Source of the DNA: Prosopocoilus inquinatus
Taxonomy: Eukaryota > Arthropoda > Insecta > Coleoptera > Lucanidae
Assembly: GCA_036172665.1 (NCBI GenBank)
Contig: CM069873.1
Coordinates: forward strand, 34,338,001 to 34,402,000
Length of the DNA: 64,000 nt
Direction of reading: 5' to 3'
Part shown: positions 40,201-53,927 of the stretch, piece after piece
How the letters are laid out: the number at the start of each line of letters is the position of its first letter
Numbering within the stretch: the stretch's first letter is position 1
The notes under the pieces: model-generated
The model's database searches: none
What the model was told of the DNA's origin: nothing
The model's input: only the letters and a program-made list of their open reading frames with translations
Program-made: the position numbers and the translations under genes

Positions 40201-41640
40201 TATCTCACATCAGAGTTACTAGAGTCCATCGATACGTCAAATAACATGATAGATAAATAAGGATCGATTAGATACATCACAGGAACAACGCTAATACGTG
40301 TTGTTTCGTTTAAAACTATTTCCAGCTCCTGCTGCGTCCAAAAACTTCGTATCTCACATCAGAGTTACTAGAGTCCATCGAAACGTCAAATAACATTATA
40401 GATAAATAAGGATCGATTAGATACATCACAGGAACAACGCTAATACGTGTTGTTTCGTTTAAAACTATTTCCAGCTCCTGCTGCGCCCAAAAACTTCGTA
40501 TCTCACATCAGAGTTACTAGAGTCCATCGAAACGTCAAATAACATTATAGATAAATAAGGATCGATTAGATACATCACAGGAACAACGCTAATGCGTGTT
40601 GTTTCGTTTAAAAGTATTTCCAGCTTCTGCTGCGTCCGAGAACATTGTATCTCACATCAGAGTTACTGGAGTCCATTCAAACGTCAAATAACATAGTAGC
40701 TAAGTAAGGATCGATTAGATACATCACAGGAACAACGCTAATACGTGTTGTTTCGTTCAAAACTATTTCCAGCTTCTGCTGCGTCCGTAAACTTAGTATC
40801 TCACATCAGAGTTACTGTAGTCCATCCAAACGTCAAATATAATGATAGATGAGTAAGGATCAATTAGATACATCACAGGAACAACGCTAATGCGTGTTGT
40901 TTCGTTTAAAACTATTTCCAGCTTCTGCTGCGTCCGTAAACTTTGTATCTCACATCAGAGTTACTAGAGTCCATCGAAACGTCAAATAACATTATAGATA
41001 AATAAGGATCGATTAGATACATCACAGGAACAACGCTAATGCGTGTTGTTTCGTTTAAAACTATTTCCAGCTCCTACTGCGTTCGAAAATTTCGTCTCTC
41101 ACATCAGAGTTACTGGAGTCCATCGAAACGTCAAATAACATAGTAGATAAGTAAGGATCGATTAGATACATCACAGGAACAACGCTAATGCGTGTTGTTT
41201 CGTTTAAAACTATTTCCAGCTTCTGCTGCGTCCGAAAATTTTGTATCTCACATCAGAGTTACTGGAGTCCATCCAAACGTCAAATAATATGATAGATAAG
41301 TAAGGATCGATTAGATACATCACAGGAACAACGCTAATACGTGTTGTTTCGTTCAAAACTATTTCCAGCTTCTGCTGCGTCCGAGAACTTTGTATCTCAC
41401 ATCAGAGTTACTGGAGTCCATCCAAACGTCAAATAACATGATAGATGAGTAAGGATCGATTAGATACATCACAGGAACAACGCTAATACGTGTTGTTTCG
41501 TTTAAAACTATTTCCAGCTCCTGCTGCGTCCAAAAACTTCGTATCTCACATCAGAGTTACTAGAGTCCATCGAAACGTCAAATAACATGATAGATGAGTA
41601 AGGATCGATTAGATACATCACAGGAACAACGCTAATGCGT
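37250..41640 (+). repeat. Mixed region with 4- and 25-monomer repeats
   Basis: CTCCTACTGCGTTCG monomers at 37346 and 37942 mark a four-monomer (596-bp) tandem repeat. The AAATAATATGATAGATAAG monomer at 37561 recurs at 41286, 25 monomers (3,725 bp) away, with some four monomers of matching context on each side. Between them lies the long-range block at about 38.3-39.6 kb. AACACTAG monomers at 38673 and 40014 are nine monomers apart. Everything remains in the 149-bp register. Confidence 0.65.
38330..39630 (+). repeat. Right copy of the long-range block
   Basis: Partner of about 12850-14300, one monomer shorter. It lies just downstream of the 39-monomer duplication and of a four-monomer repeat (the CTCCTACTGCGTTCG monomers at 37346 and 37942). 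It preserves the order of TTTAAGACT, AACACTAG, ACGTCATATAAC, GGAAAAACG and AACAACACTAATG. Small differences are seen, for example CTAGTTTCAG near 38677 against CTAGTTCCAG upstream. Confidence 0.75.
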
Positions 41641-42509
41641 GTTGTTTCGTTTAAAACTATTTCCAGCTTCTGCTGCGTCCGAAAATTTCGTATCTCACAT
41701 TAGAGTTACTGGAGTCCATCGAAACATCAAATAACATGATAGATGAGTAAGGATCGATTAGATACATCACAGGAACAACGCTAATGCGTGTTGTTTCGTT
41801 TAACACTATTTCCAGATTCTGCTGCGGTCGAAAATTTCGTCTCTCACATCAGAGTTACTGGAGTTCATCGAAACGTCAAATAACATATTAGATAAGTAAG
41901 GATCGATTAGATACATCACAGGAACAACGCTAATACATGTTGTTTCGTTCAAAACTATTTCCAGCTTCTGCTGCGTCCGAGAACTTTGTATCTCACATCA
42001 GAGTTACTGGAGTCCATTCAAACGTCAAATAACATGATAGATGAGTAAGGATCGATTAGATACATCACAGGAACAACGCTAATGCGTGTTGTTTCGTTTA
42101 AAACTATTTCCAGCTCCTGCTGCGTTCGAGAATTTCGTATCTCACATTAGAGTTACTGGAGTCCATCGAAACGTCAAATAACATGATAGATGAGTAAGGA
42201 TCGATTAGATACATCACAGGAACAACGCTAATGGGTGTTGTTTCGTTTAAAACTATTTCCAGCTTCTGCTGCGTCCGAAAATTTTGTATCTCACATCAGA
42301 GTTACTGGAGTCCATCCAAACGTCAAATAACATGATAGATAAGTAAGGATCGATTAGATACATCACAGGAACAACGCTAATACGTGTTGTTTCGTTCAAA
42401 ACTATTTCCAGCTTCTGCTGCGTCCGAGAACTTTGTATCTCACATCAGAGTTACTGGAGTCCATCCAAACGTCAAATAACATGATAGATGAGTAAGGATC
42501 GATTAGATA

Positions 42510-44060
42510 CATCACAGGAACAACGCTAATACGTGTTGTTTCGTTTAAAACTATTTCCAGCTCCTGCTGCGTCCAAAAACTTCGTATCTCACATCAGAGA
42601 TACTAGAGTCCATCGAAACGTCAAATAACATGATAGATGAGTAAGGATCGATTAGATACATCACAGGAACAACGCTAATGCGTGTTGTTTCGTTTAAAAC
42701 TATTTCCAGCTTCTGCTGCGTCCGAAAATTTCGTATCTCACATTAGAGTTACTGGAGTCCATCGAAACGTCAAATAACATGATAGATGAGTAAGGATCGA
42801 TTAGATACATCACAGGAACAACGCTAATGCGTGTTGTTTCATTTAAAACTATTTCCAGATTCTGCTACGATCGAAAATTTCGTATCTCACATCAGAGTTA
42901 CTAGAGTCCATCGAAACGTCAAATAACATAGTAGATAAGTAAGGATCGATTAGATACATCACAGGAACAACGCTAATACGTTTTGTTTCTTTCAAAACTA
43001 TTTCCAGCTTCTGCTGCGTCCGAGAACTTTGTATCTCACATCAGAGCTACTGGAGTCCATCCAAACGTCAAATAACATGATAGATGAGTAAGGATCGATT
43101 AGATACATCACAGGAACAACGCTAATACGTGTTGTTTCGTTTAAAACTATTTCCAGCTCCTGCTGCGTCCAAAAACTTCGTGTATCACATCAGAGTTACT
43201 AGAGTCCATCGAAACGTCAAATGACATGATAGATGAGTAAGGATCCATTAGATACATCACAGGAACAACGCTAATGCGTGTTGTTTCATTTAAAACTATT
43301 TCCAGCTTCTGCTGCGTCCGAAAACTTTGTACCTCACATCAGAGTTACTGTAGTCCATCCAAACGTCAAATAACATGATAGATGAGTAAGGATCGATTAG
43401 ATATATCACAGGAACAACGCTAGTACGTGTTGTTTCATTTAAAACTATTTCCAGCTTCAGCTGCGTCCGAGAACTTCGTATCTCACATCAAAGTTTCTGG
43501 AGTCCATCGAAACGCCAAATAACATGATAGATGAGTAAGAATCGATTAGATACATCACAGGAACAACGCTAATGCGTATTGTTTCGTTTAAAACTATTTC
43601 CAGCTTCTGCTGCGTCCGAAAATTTCGTATCTCACATTAGAGTTACTGGAGTCCATCGAAACGTGAAATAACATAGTTGCTAAGTAAGGATCGATTAGAT
43701 ACATCACAGGAACAACGCTAATGCGTGTTGTTTCGTTTAAAACTATTTCCAGCTTCTGCTGCGTCCGAGAACTTTGTATCTCACATCAGAGTTACTGGAG
43801 TCCATTCAAACGTCAAATAACATGATAGATGAGTAAGGATCGATTAAATACATCACAGGAACAACGCTAATGCGTGTTGTTTCGTTTGAAACTATCTCCA
43901 GCTTCTGCTGCGTCCGAAAACATTGTATCTCACATCAGAGTTACTGGAGTCCATCCAAACGTCAGATAACATGATAGATAAGTAAGGATCGATTAGACAC
44001 ATCACAGGAACAACGCTAATACGTGTTGTTTCGTTCAAAACTATTTCCAGCTTCTGCTGC
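42510..44060 (+). repeat. First copy of the 42-54 kb 11-monomer family
   Basis: About ten monomers, in order: CATCAGAGATACTAG, CTACGATCG, ACGTTTTGTTTC, CTTCGTGTATCAC, GGATCCATT (a BamHI site), GCTAGTACG, GTAAGAATCG with GCGTATTG, CATAGTTGCTAAG, and GTTTGAAACTATCTCC with AACATTG. The same order is seen from about 50.7 kb and again from about 52.3 kb. The spacing to the first of these is 8,189 bp (55 x 149 less six bases of deletion between them), measured on CTACGATCG at 42865 and 51054. Confidence 0.8.
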
Positions 44061-44099
44061 GTCCGAGAACTTTGTATCTCACATCAGTTACTGGAGTCC
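43953..44099 (+). repeat. 147-bp monomer with a two-base deletion
   Basis: ACATCAGTTACTGG replaces ACATCAGAGTTACTGG near 44083, so the next start is 147 bases on. The identical lesion recurs at 53781-53927 in the same context, inherited through segmental duplication. Confidence 0.85.
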
Positions 44100-44844
44100 A
44101 TCCAAACGTCAAATAACATGATAGATGAGTAAGGATCGATTAGATACATCACAGGAACAACGCTAATACGTGTTGTTTCGTTTAAAACTATTTCCAGCTT
44201 CTGCTGCGTCCAAAAACTTCGTATCTCACATCAGAGTTACTAGAGTCCATCGAAACGTCAAATAACATAGTAGATAAGTAAGGATCGATTAGATACATCA
44301 CAGGAACAACGCTAATACGTTTTGTTTCGTTCAAAACTATTTCCAGCTTCTGCTGCGTCCGAGAACTTTGTATCTCACATCAGAGCTACTGGAGTCCATC
44401 CAAACGTCAAATAACATGATAGATGAGTAAGGATCGATTAGATACATCACAGGAACAACGCTAATACGTGTTGTTTCGTTTAAAACTATTTCCAGCTCCT
44501 GCTGCGTCCAAAAACTTCGTATATCACATCAGAGTTACTAAAGTCCATCGAAACGTCAAATAACATGATAGATGAGTAAGGATCCATTAGATACATCACA
44601 GGAACAACGCTAATGCGTGTTGTTTCATTTAAAACTATTTCCAGCTTCTGCTGCGTCCGAAAACTTTGTACCTCACATCAGAGTTACTGGAGTCCATCCA
44701 AACGTCAAATAACATGATAGATGAGTAAGGATCGATTAGATATATCACAGGAACAACGCTAGTACGTGTTGTTTCATTTAAAACTATTTCCAGCTTCAGC
44801 TGCGTCCGAGAACTTCGTATCTCACATCAAAGTTTCTGGAGTCC

Positions 44845-44990
44845 ATCGAAACGCCAAATAACATGATAGATGAGTAAGGATCGATTAGATACATCACAGG
44901 AAGAACGCTAATGCGTGTTGTTTCGTTTAAAACTATTTCCAGCTTCTGCTGCGTCCGAAAATTTCTCTCACATTAGAGTTACTGGAGTCC
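44845..44990 (+). repeat. 146-bp monomer with a three-base deletion
   Basis: AAATTTCTCTCACATT replaces AAATTTCGTATCTCACATT near 44961, removing three bases. The same lesion is present at 54971-55116. The two occurrences share flanking variants (GGAAGAACGC before, AACGTGAAATAAC after), so they descend from one event. Confidence 0.85.
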
Positions 44991-46899
44991 ATCGAAACGT
45001 GAAATAACATAGTAGCTAAGTAAGGATCGATTAGATACATCACTGGAACAACGCTAATGCGTGTTGTTTCGTTTAAAAGTATTTCCAGCTTCTGCTGCGT
45101 CCGAGAACTTTGTATCTCACATCAGAGTTACTGGAGTCCATTCAAACGCCAAATAACATGATAGATGAGTAAGGATCGATTAAATACATCACAGGAACAA
45201 CGCTAATGCGTGTTGTTTCGTTTAAAACTATTTCTAGCTTCAGCCGCGTCCGAGAACTTTGTGTCTCACATCAGAGTTACTGGAGCCCATCGAAACGCCA
45301 AATAACATGATAGATGAGTAAGGATCGATTAGATACATCACAGGAACAACGGTAATGCGTGTTGTTTCGTTTAAAACTATTTCCAGCTTCTGCTGCGTCC
45401 GTAAACTTTGTATCTCACATCAGAGTTACTGGAGTCCATCGAAACGTCAAATAACATGATAGATGAGTAAGGATCGATTAGATACATCACAGGAACAACG
45501 CTAATGAGTGTTATTTCGTTTAAAACTATTTCCAGCTTCTGCTGCGTCCGAGAACTTTGTATCTCACATCAGAGATATTGGAGTCCATCGAAACGTCAAA
45601 TAACATAGTAGCTAAGTAAGGATCGATTAGATACATCACAGGAACAACGCCAATACGTGTTGTTTCGTTCAAAACTATTTCCAGCTGCTGCTGCGTCCGA
45701 AAACTTTGTATCTCACATCAGAGTTACTGGAGTCCATCGAAACGCCAAATAACATGATAGATGAATAAGGATCGATTAGATACATCACAGGAACAACGCT
45801 AAGGCGTGTTGTTTCGTTTAAAACTATCTCCAGCTTCTGCTGCGTCCGAAAATTTTGTATCTCACATCAGAGTTACTGGAGTCCATCCAAACGTCAAATA
45901 ACATGATAGATAAGTAAGGATCGATTAGATACATCACAGGAACAACGTTAATACGTGTTGTTTCCTTCAAAACTATTTCCAGCTTCTGCTGCGTCCGAGA
46001 ACTTTGTATCTCACATCAGAGATACTGGAGTCCATCCAAACGTCAAATAACATGATAGATGAGTAAGGATCGATTAGATACATCACAGGAACAACGCTAA
46101 TACGTGTTGTTTCGTTTAAAACTATTTCCAGCCTCTGCTGCGTCCGAAAATTTCGTATCTCACATTAGAGTTACTGGAGTCCTTCGAAACGCCAAATAAC
46201 ATGATAGATGAGTAAGGATCGATTAGATACATCACAGGAACAACGCTAATACGTGTTGCTTCTTTTAAAACTATTTCCAGCTCCTGCTGCGCCCAAAAAC
46301 TTCGTATGTCACATCAGAGTTACTAGAGTCCATCGAAACGTCAAATAACATGATAGATAAATAAGGATCGATTAGATACATCACAGGAACAACGCTAATA
46401 CGTGTTGTTTCGTTTAAAACTATTTCCAGCTCCTGCTGCGTCCAAAAACTTCGTATCTCACATCAGAATTACTAGAGTCCATCGAAACGTCAAATAACAT
46501 GATAGATGAGTAAGGATCGATTAGATACATCACAGGAACAACGCTAATACGTGTTGTTTCGTTTAAAACTATTTCCAGCTCCTGCTGCGTCCAAAAACTT
46601 CGTATCTCACATCAGAGATACTAGAGTCCATCGAAACGTCAAATAACATGATAGATGAGTAAGGATCGATTAGATACATCACAGGAACAACGCTAATGCG
46701 TGTTGTTTCGTTTAAAACTATTTCCAGCTTCTGCTGCGTCCGAAAATTTCGTATCTCACATTAGAGTTACTGGAGTCCATCCAAACGTCAGATAACATGA
46801 TAGATGAGTAAGGATCGATTAGATACATCACAGGAACAACGCTAATGCGTGTTGTTTCGTTTAAAACTATCTCGAGCTTCTGCTGCGTCCGAAAACTTT

Positions 46900-49800
46900 G
46901 TATCTCACATCAGAGTTACTGGAGTCCATCCAAACGTCAAATAACATGATAGATGAGTAAGGATCGATTAGATACATCACAGCAACAACGCTAATACGTG
47001 TTGTTTCGTTCAAAACTATTTCCAGTTTCTGCTGCGTCCGAGAACTTTGTATCTCACATCAGAGTTACTGGAGTCCATCCAAACGTCAAATAACATGATA
47101 GATGAGTAAGGATCGATTAGATACATCACAGGAACAACGCTAATACGTGTTGTTTCGTTTAAAACTATTTCCAGCTCCTGCTGCGTCCAAAAACTTCGTA
47201 TCTCACATCAGAATTACTAGAGTCCATCGAAACGTCAAATAACATGATAGATGAGTAAGGATCGATTAGATACATCACAGGAACAACGCTAATGCGTGTT
47301 GTTTCGTTTAAAACTATTTCTAGCTTCAGCTGCGTCCGAGAACTTTGTATCTCACATCAGAGTTACTGGAGTCCATCGAAACGCCAAATAACATGATAGA
47401 TGAGTAAGGATCGATTAGATACATCACAGGAACAACGGTAATGCGTGTTGTTTCGTTTAAAACTATTTCCAGCTTCTGCTGCGTCCGAAAACTTTGTATC
47501 TCACATCAGAGTTACTGGAGTCCATTCAAACGTCAAATAAAATGATAGATGAGTAAGGATCGATTAGATACATCACAGGAACAACGCTAATGCGTGTTGT
47601 TTCGTTTAAAACTATTTCCAGCTTCTGCTGCGTCCGAAAGCTTTGTAAATCACATCAGAGATACTGGAGTCCATCCAAACGAAAAATAACATGGTAGATG
47701 AGTAAGGATCGATTAGATACATCACAGGAACAACGCTAATGTGTGTTGTTTCGTTTAAAACTATCTCCAGCTTCTGCTGCGTCCGAAAACTTTGTATCTC
47801 ACATCAGAGTTACTGGAGACCATCCAAACTTCAAATAACATGATAGATAAGTAAGGATCGATTAGATACATCACAGGAACAACGATAATACGTGTTGTTT
47901 CGTTCAAAACTATTTCCAGCTTCTGCTGCGTCCGAGAACTTTGTATCTCACATCAGAGTTACTGGAGTCCATCCAAACGTCAAATAACATGATTGATGAG
48001 TTAGGATCGATTAGATACATCACAGGAACAACGCTAATACGTTTTGTATCGTTTAAAACTATTTCCAGTTTCTGCTGCGTCCGAAAATTTCGTATCTCAC
48101 ATTAGAGTTACTGGAGTCCATCGAAACGTCAAATAACATAGTAGCTAAGTAAGGATCGATTAGATACATCACAGGAACAATGCTAATACGTGTTGCTTCT
48201 TTTAAAACTATTTCCAGCTCCTGCTGCGCCCAAGAACTTCGTATGTCATATCAGAGTTACTAGAGTCCATCGAAACGTCAAATAACATGATAGATAAATA
48301 AGGATCGATTAGATACATCACAGGAACAACGCTAATACGTGTTGTTTCGTTTAAAACTATTTCCAGCTACTGCTGCGTCCAAAAACTTCGTATCTCACAT
48401 CAGAGTTACTAGAGTCCATCGAAACGTCAAATAACATGATAGATGAGTAAGGATCGATTAGATACATCACAGGAACAACGCTAATGCGTGTTGTTTCGTT
48501 TAAAACTATTTCCAGCTTCTGCTGCGTCCGAAAACTTTGTATCTCACATCAGAGTTACTGGAGTCCATCGAAACGCCAAATAACATGATAGATGAGTAAG
48601 GATCGATTAGATACATCACAGGAACAACGCTAATACGTGTTGTTTCATTTAAAACTATTTCCAGCTTCAGCTGCGTCCGAGAACTTCGTATCTCACATCA
48701 GAGTTACTGGAGTCCATCCAAACGTCAAATAACATGATAGATGAGTTAGGATCGATTAGATACATCACAGGAACAACGCTAATACGTTTTGTATCGTTTA
48801 AAACTATTTCCAGTTTCTGCTGCGTCCGAAAATTTCGTATCTCACATTAGAGTTACTGGAGTCCATCGAAACGTCAAATAACATAGTAGCTAAGTAAGGA
48901 TCGATTAGATACATCACAGGAACAACGCTAATACGTGTTGCTTCTTTTAAAACTATTTGTAGCTCCTGCTGCGCCCAAGAACTTCGTATGTCACATCAGA
49001 GTTACTAGAGTCCATCGAAACGTCAAATAACATGATAGATAAATAAGGATCGATTAGATACATCACAGGAAAAACGCTAATGCGTGTTGTTTCGTTTAAA
49101 ACTATTTCCAGCTCCTGCTGCGTCCAAAAACTTCGTATCTCACATCAGAGTTACTAGAGTCCATCCAAACGTCAAATAACATGATAGATGAGTAAGGATC
49201 GATTAGATACATCACAGGAACAACGCTAATGCGTGTTGTTTCGTTTAAAACTATTTCCAGCTCCTGCTGCGTCCAAAAACTTCGTATCTCACATCAGAGT
49301 TACTGGAGTCCATCGAAACGTCAAATAACATGATAGATGAGTAAGGATCGATTAGATACATCACAGGAACAACGCTAATACGTGTTGTTTCGTTCAAAAC
49401 TATTTCCAGCTTCTGCTGCGTCCGAGAACTTTGTATCTCACATCAGAGTTACTGGAGTCCATTCAAACGTCAAATAACATGATAGATGAGTAAGGATCGA
49501 TTAGATACATCACAGGAACAACGCTAATGCGTGTTGTTTCGTTTAAAACTATTTCCAGCTCCTGCTGCGTCCGAAAATTTCGTATCTCATATTAGAGTTA
49601 CTGGAGTCCATCGAAACGTCAAATAACATGATAGATGAGTAAGGATCGATTAGATACATCACAGGAACAACGCTAATGCGTGTTGTTTCGTTTAAAACTA
49701 TTTCCAGCTTCTGCTGCGTCCGAAAATTTTGTATCTCACATCAGAGTTACTAGAGTCCATCGAAACGTCAAATAACATGATAGATAAATAAGGATCGATT

Positions 49801-50259
49801 AGATACATCACAGGAACAACGCTAATACGTGTTGTTTCGTTTAAAACTATTTCCAGCTCCTGCTGCGTCCAAAAACTTCGTATCTCACATCAGAGTTACT
49901 AGAGTCCATCGAAACGTCAAATAACATGATAGATAAATAAGGATCGATTAGATACATTACAGGAACAACGCTAATACGTGTTGCTTCGTTTAAAACTATT
50001 TCCAGCTTCTGCTGCGTCCGAAAACTTTTTATCTCACATCAGAGTTATTGGAGTCCATCGAAACGTCAAATAACATAGTAGCTAAGTAAGGATCGATTAG
50101 ATACATCACAGGAACAACGCTAATACGTGTTGTTTCGTTCAAAACTATTTCCAGCTTCTGCTGCGTCCGAAAACTTTGTATCTCACATCAGAGTTACTGG
50201 AGTCCATCGAAACGCCAAATAACATGATAGATAAATAAGGATCTATTAGATACATCACA
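46900..50259 (+). repeat. Left copy of a block repeated 65 monomers downstream
   Basis: About 3.3 kb matches about 56579-59938 at a spacing of 9,679 bp (65 x 149 less the six bases of deletion between). Markers: CACAGCAACAACG (46981 and 56660), GATTGATGAGTTAGG (47991 and 57670), ATGAGTTAGG with ACGTTTTGTATCG (48741 and 58420), and AACTTTTTATC (near 50023 and 59702). Private differences include CTTTGTAAATCAC near 47641. The match ends near 50260, where this copy has CACAAGAAC and the partner CACAGGAAC. A lone XhoI site, CTCGAG, lies just before the block near 46871. Confidence 0.8.
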
Positions 50260-50354
50260 AGAACAACGCTAATGCGTGTTGTTTCGTTCAAAACTATTTC
50301 CAGCTTCTGCTGCGTCCGAGAACTTTGTATCTCACATCAGAGTTACTGGAGTCC

Positions 50355-50502
50355 ATTCAAACGTCAAAAACATGATAGATGAGTAAGGATCGATTAGATA
50401 CATCACAGGAACAACGCTAATGCGTGTTGTTTCGTTTAAAACTATTTCCAGCTTCTGCTGCGTCCGAAAACTTTGTATCTCACATCAGAGTTACTGGAGT
50501 CC
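50355..50502 (+). repeat. 148-bp monomer with a one-base deletion
   Basis: ACGTCAAAAACATG replaces ACGTCAAATAACATG near 50365. This is a net loss of one base in an A-rich run. It lies just past the end of the 65-monomer-spaced block and has no partner copy. A one-base loss in such a run could also be a sequencing error. Confidence 0.75.
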
Positions 50503-50619
50503 ATCCAAACGTCAAATAACATGATAGATAAGTAAGGATCGATTAGATACATCACAGGAACAACGCTAATACGTGTTGTTTCGTTCAAAACTATTTCCAG
50601 CTTCTGCTGCGTCCGAGAA

Positions 50620-52258
50620 CTTTGTGTCTCACATCAGAGTTACTGGAGTCCATCCAAACGTCAAATAACATGATAGATGAGTAAGGATCGATTAGACACA
50701 TCACAGGAACAACGCTAATACGTGTTGTTTCGTTTAAAACTATTTCCAGCTCCTGCTGCGTCCAAAAACTTCGTATCTCACATCAGAGATACTAGAGTCC
50801 ATCGAAACGTCAAATAACATGATAGATGAGTAAGGATCGATTAGATACATCACAGGAACAACGCTAATGCGTGTTGTTTCGTTTAAAACTATTTCCAGCT
50901 TCTGCTGCGTCCGAAAATTTCGTATCTCACATTAGAGTTACTGGAGTCCATCGAAACGTCAAATAACATGATAGATGAGTAAGGATCGATTAGATACATC
51001 ACAGGAACAACGCTAATGCGTGTTGTTTCATTTAAAACTATTTCCAGATTCTGCTACGATCGAAAATTTCGTATCTCACATCAGAGTTACTAGAGTCCAT
51101 CGAAACGTCAAATAACATAGTAGATAAGTAAGGATCGATTAGATACATCACAGGAACAACGCTAATACGTTTTGTTTCGTTCAAAACTATTTCCAGCTTC
51201 TGCTGCGTCCGAGAACTTTGTATCTCACATCAGAGCTACTGGAGTCCATCCAAACGTCAAATAACATGATAGATGAGTAAGGATCGATTAGATACATCAC
51301 AGGAACAACGCTAATACGTGTTGTTTCGTTTAAAACTATTTCCAGCTCCTGCTGCGTCCAAAAACTTCGTGTATCACATCAGAGTTACTAGAGTCCATCG
51401 AAACGTCAAATGACATGATAGATGAGTAAGGATCCATTAGATACATCACAGGAACAACGCTAATGCGTGTTGTTTCATTTAAAACTATTTCCAGCTTCTG
51501 CTGCGTCCGAAAACTTTGTACCTCACATCAGAGTTACTGTAGTCCATCCAAACGTCAAATAACATGATAGATGAGTAAGGATCGATTAGATATATCACAG
51601 GAACAACGCTAGTACGTGTTGTTTCTTTTAAAACTATTTCCAGCTTCAGCTGCGTCCGAGAACTTCGTATCTCACATCAAAGTTTCTGGAGTCCATCGAA
51701 ACGCCAAATAACATGATAGATGAGTAAGAATCGATTAGATACATCACAGGAACAACGCTAATGCGTATTGTTTCGTTTAAAACTATTTACAGCTTCTGCT
51801 GCGTCCGAAAATTTCGTATCTCACATTAGAGTTACTGGAGTCCATCGAAACGTGAAATAACATAGTTGCTAAGTAAGGATCGATTAGATACATCACAGGA
51901 ACAACGCTAATGCGTGTTGTTTCGTTTAAAACTATTTCCAGCTTCTGCTGCGTCCGAGAACTTTGTATCTCACATCAGAGTTACTGGAGTCCATTCAAAC
52001 GTCAAATAACATGATAGATGAGTAAGGATCGATTAAATACATCACAGGAACAACGCTAATGCGTGTTGTTTCGTTTGAAACTATCTCCAGCTTCTGCTGC
52101 GTCCGAAAACATTGTATCTCACATCAGAGTTACTGGAGTCCATCCAAACGTCAGATAACATGATAGATAAGTAAGGATCGATTAGATACATCACAGGAAC
52201 AACGCTAATACGTGTTGTTTCGTTCAAAACTATTTCCAGCTTCTGCTGCGTCCGAGAA
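50620..52258 (+). repeat. 11-monomer tandem duplication, copy 1
   Basis: A 1,639-bp unit (11 x 149) is duplicated in direct tandem. Markers at that spacing: TTTGTGTCTC (50621 and 52260), GATTAGACACATC (near 50690 and 52331), CTACGATCG (51054 and 52693), CTTCGTGTATCAC. Compared with the older copy at about 42.5 kb, both tandem copies share GTTTCTTTTAAAAC and ACTATTTACAGC changes, showing that they are sisters. Confidence 0.85.
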
Positions 52259-53897
52259 CTTTGTGTCTCACATCAGAGTTACTGGAGTCCATCCAAACGT
52301 CAAATAACATGATAGATGAGTAAGGATCGATTAGACACATCACAGGAACAACGCTAATACGTGTTGTTTCGTTTAAAACTATTTCCAGCTCCTGCTGCGT
52401 CCAAAAACTTCGTATCTCACATCAGAGATACTAGAGTCCATCGAAACGTCAAATAACATGATAGATGAGTAAGGATCGATTAGATACATCACAGGAACAA
52501 CGCTAATGCGTGTTGTTTCGTTTAAAACTATTTCCAGCTTCTGCTGCGTCCGAAAATTTCGTATCTCACATTAGAGTTACTGGAGTCCATCGAAACGTCA
52601 AATAACATGATAGATGAGTAAGGATCGATTAGATACATCACAGGAACAACGCTAATGCGTGTTGTTTCATTTAAAACTATTTCCAGATTCTGCTACGATC
52701 GAAAATTTCGTATCTCACATCAGAGTTACTAGAGTCCATCGAAACGTCAAATAACATAGTAGATAAGTAAGGATCGATTAGATACATCACAGGAACAACG
52801 CTAATACGTTTTGTTTCGTTCAAAACTATTTCCAGCTTCTGCTGCGTCCGAGAACTTTGTATCTCACATCAGAGCTACTGGAGTCCATCCAAACGTCAAA
52901 TAACATGATAGATGAGTAAGGATCGATTAGATACATCACAGGAACAACGCTAATACGTGTTGTTTCGTTTAAAACTATTTCCAGCTCCTGCTGCGTCCAA
53001 AAACTTCGTGTATCACATCAGAGTTACTAGAGTCCATCGAAACGTCAAATGACATGATAGATGAGTAAGGATCCATTAGATACATCACAGGAACAACGCT
53101 AATGCGTGTTGTTTCATTTAAAACTATTTCCAGCTTCTGCTGCGTCCGAAAACTTTGTACCTCACATCAGAGTTACTGTAGTCCATCCAAACGTCAAATA
53201 ACATGATAGATGAGTAAGGATCGATTAGATATATCACAGGAACAACGCTAGTACGTGTTGTTTCTTTTAAAACTATTTCCAGCTTCAGCTGCGTCCGAGA
53301 ACTTCGTATCTCACATCAAAGTTTCTGGAGTCCATCGAAACGCCAAATAACATGATAGATGAGTAAGAATCGATTAGATACATCACAGGAACAACGCTAA
53401 TGCGTATTGTTTCGTTTAAAACTATTTACAGCTTCTGCTGCGTCCGAAAATTTCGTATCTCACATTAGAGTTACTGGAGTCCATCGAAACGTGAAATAAC
53501 ATAGTTGCTAAGTAAGGATCGATTAGATACATCACAGGAACAACGCTAATGCGTGTTGTTTCGTTTAAAACTATTTCCAGCTTCTGCTGCGTCCGAGAAC
53601 TTTGTATCTCACATCAGAGTTACTGGAGTCCATTCAAACGTCAAATAACATGATAGATGAGTAAGGATCGATTAAATACATCACAGGAACAACGCTAATG
53701 CGTGTTGTTTCGTTTGAAACTATCTCCAGCTTCTGCTGCGTCCGAAAACATTGTATCTCACATCAGAGTTACTGGAGTCCATCCAAACGTCAGATAACAT
53801 GATAGATAAGTAAGGATCGATTAGATACATCACAGGAACAACGCTAATACGTGTTGTTTCGTTCAAAACTATTTCCAGCTTCTGCTGCGTCCGAGAA
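52259..53897 (+). repeat. 11-monomer tandem duplication, copy 2
   Basis: Second copy of the 1,639-bp unit. The match to copy 1 stops near 53903, where this copy reads TTTGTATCTC and runs into the monomer with a two-base deletion. From there the sequence follows the material next to the oldest copy (about 44.06 kb onward) instead, so the two families join at this point. Confidence 0.85.
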
Positions 53898-53927
53898 CTT
53901 TGTATCTCACATCAGTTACTGGAGTCC
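53781..53927 (+). repeat. 147-bp monomer, copy of the 44.08-kb deletion
   Basis: It carries the same ACATCAGTTACTGG lesion as the monomer at 43953-44099, and the following monomers match as well. It marks the join between the 11-monomer family and the 44.1-kb family. Confidence 0.85.
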
